From the NCBI GenBank assembly GCA_028689195.1, contig JAQTWR010000059.1:1-11181 (forward strand): DNA of 11,181 bases, read 5' to 3'. The notes under the pieces were generated by a model. The model did not search any database. It saw only the letters and a program-made list of their open reading frames with translations, and had not been told where the DNA came from. The DNA is from Anaerolineales bacterium (lineage in GTDB: Bacteria > Chloroflexota > Anaerolineae > Anaerolineales > Villigracilaceae). The first letter of the stretch is position 1. Every line of letters starts with the position of its first letter. A program made the translations under genes and the position numbers. Positions 6,614 through 11,181 of the stretch are shown here, one piece after another.

Positions 6614-8146
6614 TTATTTTGCAAACGCGCGATTTGCTTCGTCCAAATTTGAGAGAAGTTCGTCTTTCATCTCCGAAAATATTTTCGTCTCTTTTTCCGT
6701 CAAGTCGTTCAGTTCGTCGGGGTCGTTTTCGAGATGATATAGTTCAAAGTTCTGTTTCAGGTCGTAGCCGATATATGCGATTAGTTTATAGGCGCGTTTT
6801 CGCATGGCGATTGCGGCTTTCTTGATAGGAGCGAACGCAGAATTGTCCATTGCGGCGACGGAGAAAATGGCGCGGTTTTCGTCTTCCTGCCCGCCGAATT
6901 CGGGCAAGATTTTTCCGTCAATCGCAGCGGGGATTTTCTTTCCCGCAATGGAAAGAATGGTTGGAAGAATATCTATGTTGCCGCATGGCGTAAAAACGTC
7001 TTTCCGTTTTGTTTGCGCGGGAGCGTGGATGATCAGCGGGACGCGCAGAACGTCTTCATACATCAATTGAAAGCCATGGCCCACAAATCCGCGCTCGAAA
7101 AGTTCGCCGTGATCGGAAGTGAAAATCAGATAACTGTTATCCAATGCGCCGCTTTCTTCCAAGCCGAGAATGAGGTTGCCGAACTCGTCGTCAATCTGCG
7201 CGATTTGCCTGTCGTAAAGGTCTCTTTGCGTGGTTATGTAATCCTCTTGAACGCCGCCGGAAAACGGATTGACGGGTTTCGAGACGGGGTTATATCCGTC
7301 GCCGCGAAATAACTGACGGTAATCATTGCGCGGTCTATAAGGAAAGTGCGGCGAATATAAGTGGAGATAGGCGAAATACGGCGTTTGTCGAGCCGCGAGT
7401 TGGGATAATTCCGAATACATTCCCTTATAAACGTTTTCATTCAAGTACGGAATTAAATATCCGGGGTCCATGATTTCGGGCGTCCCGCCGCGATAACTGA
7501 TTTTTTGTTCGTTCGCGTTGAGGGTTTCGCTTTTATTGAGGTAGCCCAGCAGCGCGGAGCCTGTCACCGAAGAATCGCTTTGAACGGGAAGTAAAAAATC
7601 GTCCAACGCAATTGTAGCGAGAGCGCGGTCGCGCTTGAAATTTTGCGCGGGGGAATTTTTTTTTGCCAGGCTGTACGCGCTGGGCGGAATAAAGCGGTCT
7701 ATGTCTTTGTCGTACTGTCCCATTAGGCGGTCGGGCCAGGGATTTTGGGAAAAAGCAAAGCGATAATAATCGGAGCCGAGCAGCGTATACGGATTGATTT
7801 GCGCGAATTCGTTTTTGACCAATCCGCCATAATTAATGGCGCGATGTTTCCATGCGTTCATTCCCGTCAACATGGAAGCTGTGCCTGTGGTGGTGAAATT
7901 TCCGCCGCTGTAATGATTGTGGAAAACGATGGAGCGCGCGGCAAACGAATCAATATTTGGGGTGGTCAATCTTGGGTAGCCGTAAAGCGACAAATGACGG
8001 GCGGAAAACGCGTCCCATAGAATAAGGATGATATTGGGATATTTTCCGCCCGTCGGCGTTAATGAAGTTATATGTTTGGGAAGCAGGGCGTTTGCGGCTA
8101 ATACGCCGCCCGCTTTAAGAAAATCTCTTCGGGAAAGTTGGGTCAT
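6614..8146 (-). CDS. Tat-exported sulfatase-like (alkaline phosphatase superfamily) protein with Thr at the nucleophile position, copy 2
   Basis: A 510-residue protein with a twin-arginine signal (LSRRDFLKAGG, residues 4-14, followed by a short hydrophobic stretch), so it is predicted to be exported folded across the membrane. The sulfatase fold is clear: metal-ligand region ILWDAFSARHLSLYGY (42-57, D45), TTPNID (61-66), FTSDHGELFERGF (342-354, D345 and H346) and VGHG (355-358, H357). Where sulfatases have C/S-x-P-S-R, this protein has NFTTTGTASMLTGM (83-96), so the formylglycine position is T85. Thr nucleophiles are known in this superfamily for phosphoethanolamine transferases and lipoteichoic acid synthase, hence a phosphotransferase or phosphodiesterase is as likely as a sulfatase. 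It is a close paralogue of the gene immediately upstream. Its ATG overlaps that gene's stop (TAATG), and a modest GAGAG Shine-Dalgarno is present. Confidence 0.88.
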   Translation of the reverse strand: MTQLSRRDFLKAGGVLAANALLPKHITSLTPTGGKYPNIILILWDAFSARHLSLYGYPRLTTPNIDSFAARSIVFHNHYSGGNFTTTGTASMLTGMNAWKHRAINYGGLVKNEFAQINPYTLLGSDYYRFAFSQNPWPDRLMGQYDKDIDRFIPPSAYSLAKKNSPAQNFKRDRALATIALDDFLLPVQSDSSVTGSALLGYLNKSETLNANEQKISYRGGTPEIMDPGYLIPYLNENVYKGMYSELSQLAARQTPYFAYLHLYSPHFPYRPRNDYRQLFRGDGYNPVSKPVNPFSGGVQEDYITTQRDLYDRQIAQIDDEFGNLILGLEESGALDNSYLIFTSDHGELFERGFVGHGFQLMYEDVLRVPLIIHAPAQTKRKDVFTPCGNIDILPTILSIAGKKIPAAIDGKILPEFGGQEDENRAIFSVAAMDNSAFAPIKKAAIAMRKRAYKLIAYIGYDLKQNFELYHLENDPDELNDLTEKETKIFSEMKDELLSNLDEANRAFAK

Positions 8147-9687
8147 TATTTTCTCTCAAAAGGTTTGTTGGCTTCTTCCAAATACGATAAAAATTCGCCT
8201 TTCATTGCGGATAATATGTTTTTTTCTTTTGCGGCGAGGTTGTCGAATTCGTTTGGATCGCCTTCGAGATTGTACAACTCGAAAGGCTGCGCCATATCCG
8301 CGTACCCCAAATATGCGATTAGTTTGTAATCCCCTTTCCGCATGGCGACCACCGCTTTTTTGAGCGGCGCAAATGCGGAGTTGTCCATCGCCAAGATAGA
8401 TAGGACGGCGCGGTTAGGTTCGGCGCTGCCGCCAAACGCCGGCAGTAATTTTCCGTCAATATCGGCGGGGATGTATTTCCCCGCGATGGAGAGAAGCGTT
8501 GGCAAAATATCGGTGTTGCTTGTCGGCGCGAATATATCTTCCCTTCTTGTTTGAGACGGCGCGTGGATGAGCAGTGGAACACGAAGCGCTCCCTCGTACA
8601 TAAATTGCCGTCCATGTCCCACAAATCCGCGCTCGAAAAGTTCGCCGTGGTCAGAGGTGAAAATCAAATAACTGTTTTCGAGAATACCGTCTTTATCCAA
8701 CTTCGCAATCAACCTGCCAAATTCATCGTCTACTTGCGCGATCTGACGATCATACGCCGTTTGGCGCGACAAAAGATAATCTTCCGAAAATCCGTTTGCC
8801 ATAGGATGATTTGGCTTTGCAGCTGGGGCGTAATCGTCGTGAAATAATTTCTTAAAATCACTGCGCGGCTTATATGGGAAATGCGGCGAAAACAAATGGA
8901 AGTAGGCGAAATACGGCGCATTCTCAGAATCAAGACGCGAAAGTTCCGAAAACGCGCCGAAATAAATTTCTTCGTTCAAATATGGATTCGACGCCAATAC
9001 GACTTCGGGAATTCCGTCTGGATAGCGCTTGAGGTTTTGCTTGCCAATAAATTTCAGGGTGCGGCTTTTATTGAGATAGCCAATTTCAGAAGACCCAACG
9101 GGTCCATCTTCGCCCTCTGCCTGAAATAAAAATCCGCCCAACGCAATCGAAGCCATAACGCGGTCATTTTCAAACAGCCTGACAGGATCCGCGCTTTCGA
9201 GCAGGCTATAGGAAGACGGCGGTAAAAAACGGTCTACGTCTTTGTTCCATTGCCCTATCAATTGATCAGCCCATGGGTTCTGAGAAAATGCAAAACGATA
9301 ATAATCTGAACCAAGCAGCGTATATGGATTAATGCCAATGAATTCCGATTTAATCAACCCGCCGTAATTAATAGCGCGATGCTTCCACGGCAACATGCCT
9401 GTCAGCAGCGACGCGGTTCCGCTGGACGTGAAATTGCTGCCGCTGTAATGATTGTGGAAAACGGTGGAGCGCGCGGCAAACGAATCAATATTCGGGGTGG
9501 TTAATCTTGGGTAGCCGTAAAGCGACAAATGTGGCGCTGAAAGCGCGTCGCATAAAACGACGATGATATTGGGGCGTTGATTGTTTCGAGTATCTCGAAC
9601 GGAAAATGCGCGGCTTGGCGTCAACGCCGCGCCCGCAAGGACAACGCCGGCAGCCTTCAAAAAATCGCGGCGGGAAAGTTGCGTCAT
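8146..9687 (-). CDS. Tat-exported sulfatase-like (alkaline phosphatase superfamily) protein with Thr at the nucleophile position, copy 1
   Basis: A 513-residue paralogue of the following gene, starting with the same MTQLSRRDFLKA twin-arginine signal and then a hydrophobic run (VVLAGAAL) before an Ala/Ser-rich probable cleavage region. Metal-site motifs are VLCDALSAPHLSLYGY (44-59, D47), TTPNID (63-68), FTSDHGELFERGF (343-355, D346 and H347) and VGHG (356-359). The nucleophile segment is NFTSSGTASLLTGM (85-98), putting Thr87 where sulfatases carry the formylglycine Cys or Ser. The Pro and Arg of CxPSR are also missing. C-terminal KLIAYLGYADMAQPFELYNLEGDPNE (455-480) is the usual sulfatase ending, with the family's DPxE. 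The enzyme is likely extracytoplasmic and metal-dependent, with substrate unknown. Only 1 nt separates its ATG from the stop of the membrane-protein gene (TAATATG), and no Shine-Dalgarno is visible, so translation is probably coupled. Confidence 0.88.
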   Translation of the reverse strand: MTQLSRRDFLKAAGVVLAGAALTPSRAFSVRDTRNNQRPNIIVVLCDALSAPHLSLYGYPRLTTPNIDSFAARSTVFHNHYSGSNFTSSGTASLLTGMLPWKHRAINYGGLIKSEFIGINPYTLLGSDYYRFAFSQNPWADQLIGQWNKDVDRFLPPSSYSLLESADPVRLFENDRVMASIALGGFLFQAEGEDGPVGSSEIGYLNKSRTLKFIGKQNLKRYPDGIPEVVLASNPYLNEEIYFGAFSELSRLDSENAPYFAYFHLFSPHFPYKPRSDFKKLFHDDYAPAAKPNHPMANGFSEDYLLSRQTAYDRQIAQVDDEFGRLIAKLDKDGILENSYLIFTSDHGELFERGFVGHGRQFMYEGALRVPLLIHAPSQTRREDIFAPTSNTDILPTLLSIAGKYIPADIDGKLLPAFGGSAEPNRAVLSILAMDNSAFAPLKKAVVAMRKGDYKLIAYLGYADMAQPFELYNLEGDPNEFDNLAAKEKNILSAMKGEFLSYLEEANKPFERK

Positions 9688-9688
9688 A

Positions 9689-10252
9689 TTAGTTAATATT
9701 GCGGATAATCACGACAACGATTGCAAGCGCCGTCAAAGGAAGATAGATATATAGAAAAACAAGGGCGCGGTCCGCAAGCCCTTCGAGTATTTTCTTTATC
9801 CATTTAATCTTTGCGGCGAAGATGACTGCCGGCGCTCCAACAGCAAACGTCAACAACCACCATTTCAACTCTCCGCTTACGAACGCCGCAGAGTCGACAT
9901 AATCTTGGAATAGTACCAGCCTCCACATCGCCGTACCCAGCAATATCAGCGCCGCCAGTATAGAACGCGGCAAAATTTCCTCTTTATTCTTGAGAAAAAG
10001 AAAAAGCGTAAACTCCAAAAACGAGACCCCCGCCAGCGTTACAATGCTCTCGATGAAATTTATGGAGAAAGCGTACGCGTATATGGCTCCGATTTGCCCG
10101 AGCGTTAAATAAAACATCCACGACGGAAATTTATAAAACGAGGTAATCAGCGTCCACGAATAGACCAGCAAAACGATAACCGCATACGCGCCTAAAACAT
10201 CATGGCGCGTCAGAGATTTTTCGGTAAAAAACCTTATGCCGATTTTATTCAC
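9689..10252 (-). CDS. Unrecognised polytopic membrane protein, GTG start
   Basis: A 187-residue hydrophobic protein that I do not recognise. About six membrane segments can be picked out: roughly 19-38, 44-61, 64-87, 97-115, 131-149 and 163-183. Short charged loops separate them (KNKEE at 88-92, KIKWIKK at 148-154). No catalytic motif or cysteine pair is seen. The start is GTG at 10252-10250, overlapping the gpmA stop as GTGA; AAGG in the end of gpmA may serve as a weak Shine-Dalgarno. The next gene begins 1 nt after its stop. Position between gpmA and two exported sulfatase-like enzymes suggests it could help anchor, supply substrate to, or work with them, but that is inference from context only. 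Confidence 0.8.
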   Translation of the reverse strand: MNKIGIRFFTEKSLTRHDVLGAYAVIVLLVYSWTLITSFYKFPSWMFYLTLGQIGAIYAYAFSINFIESIVTLAGVSFLEFTLFLFLKNKEEILPRSILAALILLGTAMWRLVLFQDYVDSAAFVSGELKWWLLTFAVGAPAVIFAAKIKWIKKILEGLADRALVFLYIYLPLTALAIVVVIIRNIN

Positions 10253-10995
10253 TTTGCCTTCGCCTGATTCGCCACCGCCGCCGCTTTCTTTGCGGCTTCT
10301 TCCGCGTCGCCGAGATAATAATTTTTTATCGGCTTCAAATTTTCATCCAATTCATACACGAGCGGCAACCCCGTTGGGATATTAAGTTCCACAATATCCG
10401 CCTCGGAAATATGATCGAGATATTTGACCAATGCGCGGATGGAATTCCCGTGTGCGACGACTAAAACGCGTTTGCCAGATTTGATCTCAGGCGCAAGCGT
10501 GGAATTCCAAAACGGCAATACGCGGTCAAGCGTAATCTTGAGCGATTCCGTCGCAGGCAATTGTTCTGGAGTTAGCGCGGCGTAGCGGCGGTCAAATTTT
10601 GGATGGCGTTCGTCGGTGGTTTCCAACGCGGGCGGCGGAACGTCGTAACTGCGCCGCCAAATTTTCACCTGCGCCTCGCCGAATTTCGCGGCGGTTTCCG
10701 CTTTATCTAATCCTTGCAACGCGCCGTAATGACGTTCGTTCAATTGCCACGCGCGGATGACGGGCAGCCAATCGAGATCCATTTCGTCTTGAATAACGCC
10801 CAGCGTTTTGATGGCGCGTTTCAAAACCGACGTGTACGCAACGTCAAAATCATAGCCGCCGTCGCGGAGCAACTTTCCGGCTTCGCGGGCTTCGGCTTGA
10901 CCCAGTTCGGTCAGGTCAACATCGGTCCAGCCGGTAAAACGATTTTCAAGATTCCACGCGCTTTGTCCGTGACGGACGAGTACAAGTTTATACAT
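10249..10995 (-). CDS. gpmA: 2,3-bisphosphoglycerate-dependent phosphoglycerate mutase
   Basis: Interconverts 3-phosphoglycerate and 2-phosphoglycerate in glycolysis and gluconeogenesis in the cytoplasm, through a phosphohistidine. The 248 residues match the usual GpmA length and carry the full active site: [11 protein letters not shown] (5-15) with H9 as phospho-acceptor and R8, [13 protein letters not shown] (20-32), R60 (LKRAIKT), the [10 protein letters not shown] loop (86-95) with E87, and [12 protein letters not shown] (178-189) with H182. The C-terminal tail ends in the typical VANQAKAK. The start at 10995 is supported by a GGAG Shine-Dalgarno (11003-11006) with a 7-nt spacer. It sits 14 nt behind the partial sulfotransferase-like gene and overlaps the membrane-protein gene by GTGA, so it is an internal member of an operon, which is unusual company for a glycolytic enzyme. 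Confidence 0.96.
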   Translation of the reverse strand: MYKLVLVRHGQSAWNLENRFTGWTDVDLTELGQAEAREAGKLLRDGGYDFDVAYTSVLKRAIKTLGVIQDEMDLDWLPVIRAWQLNERHYGALQGLDKAETAAKFGEAQVKIWRRSYDVPPPALETTDERHPKFDRRYAALTPEQLPATESLKITLDRVLPFWNSTLAPEIKSGKRVLVVAHGNSIRALVKYLDHISEADIVELNIPTGLPLVYELDENLKPIKNYYLGDAEEAAKKAAAVANQAKAK

Positions 10996-11002
10996 AATTC
11001 AA

Positions 11003-11006
11003 CTCC
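11003..11006 (-). promoter_or_regulatory. Ribosome-binding site of gpmA
   Basis: Minus-strand GGAG, 7 nt before the ATG at 10995, lying in the 14-nt gap after the upstream gene's stop. It fixes the gpmA start. Confidence 0.6.
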
Positions 11007-11009
11007 AAG

Positions 11010-11180
11010 TTAAGATCGGTTTCGATATAAATTTTGATTGGGTACAGCCTGCATAGCGTTCAAGTCAAGCGGAAGTTCGAGAAAATCTTTGATGGTCTTG
11101 CAAAGATTTTCCGGCGCGTTAACCATTTCGTTATATTTGACATAGAGAATACGCATGTTGGGTCTGCGCGCCGCCCAATA
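11010..11180 (-). CDS. Probable sulfotransferase, C-terminal 56 residues only
   Basis: An open frame runs in from the right edge and stops with TAA at 11012-11010. The 56 visible residues begin YWAARRPNMRILYVKYNEMV and continue through NAPENLCKTIKDFLELPLDL to a final QNLYRNRS. The pattern of a strand ending VKYNEMV, then Pro-Glu and a helix ending in DFLELP-LD, then NLYRNR near the terminus, is the C-terminal signature of PAPS-dependent sulfotransferase-family proteins, where the strand (RYEDL-type) precedes the last helix. Sulfotransferases move sulfate from PAPS to hydroxyl or amino groups. The PAPS-binding P-loop would lie outside the window, so the assignment rests on the tail only. It is 14 nt upstream of gpmA on the same strand and probably the first or an early gene of the same operon. 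Confidence 0.6.
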   Translation of the reverse strand, partial: YWAARRPNMRILYVKYNEMVNAPENLCKTIKDFLELPLDLNAMQAVPNQNLYRNRS

Positions 11181-11181
11181 T

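Overview
The window looks like bacterial chromosome of roughly balanced base composition, densely packed with co-directional genes and unusually rich in CGCG. The gene set (a GlcD/GlcF-type fused FAD/Fe-S oxidase, a cyclic-nucleotide-binding-domain histidine kinase, Tat-exported alkaline-phosphatase-superfamily proteins), the tiny gaps between genes and the heptamer-type repeats inside coding sequence are compatible with a Chloroflexota (Anaerolineae-like) bacterium. That placement is inference from style and not proven. No rRNA, tRNA, CRISPR array or insertion sequence was found.

Layout. (1) Positions 2-826, plus strand: the C-terminal part of a tyrosine recombinase whose start lies outside the window. 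It converges on (2) a minus-strand group read from about 3030 down to 830: a tiny lysine-rich peptide with a strong Shine-Dalgarno site, a soluble histidine kinase with an N-terminal cyclic-nucleotide-binding fold, and a class IV PLP aminotransferase. (3) A compact divergent promoter region (3000-3070) serves that group and, to the right, a SpoU/TrmH-type RNA methyltransferase with an N-terminal zinc ribbon, probably on a leaderless message. (4) From the right edge down to 3725, on the minus strand, six genes lie almost without gaps: the C-terminus of a probable sulfotransferase, 2,3-bisphosphoglycerate-dependent phosphoglycerate mutase (gpmA), an unrecognised polytopic membrane protein, two tandem paralogous Tat-exported sulfatase-like proteins, and a 961-residue FAD/4Fe-4S oxidase. 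The junctions downstream of gpmA are a GTGA overlap, a 1-nt gap, a TAATG overlap and a 3-nt gap, so this is almost certainly one operon.

The most interesting region is this operon. Both sulfatase-like proteins keep the metal-binding Asp and Asp-His residues of the family, but carry Thr where sulfatases need Cys or Ser for formylglycine. They therefore look like Thr-nucleophile phospho-transferases or hydrolases, or a new activity, although a sulfotransferase-like gene lies upstream in the same operon. The two copies also share a 93-bp tract that is nearly identical at the DNA level, suggesting gene conversion. Smaller curiosities are the lysine-rich 25-residue gene, the back-to-back promoters, and three short repeats or palindromes embedded in frame in coding sequence.
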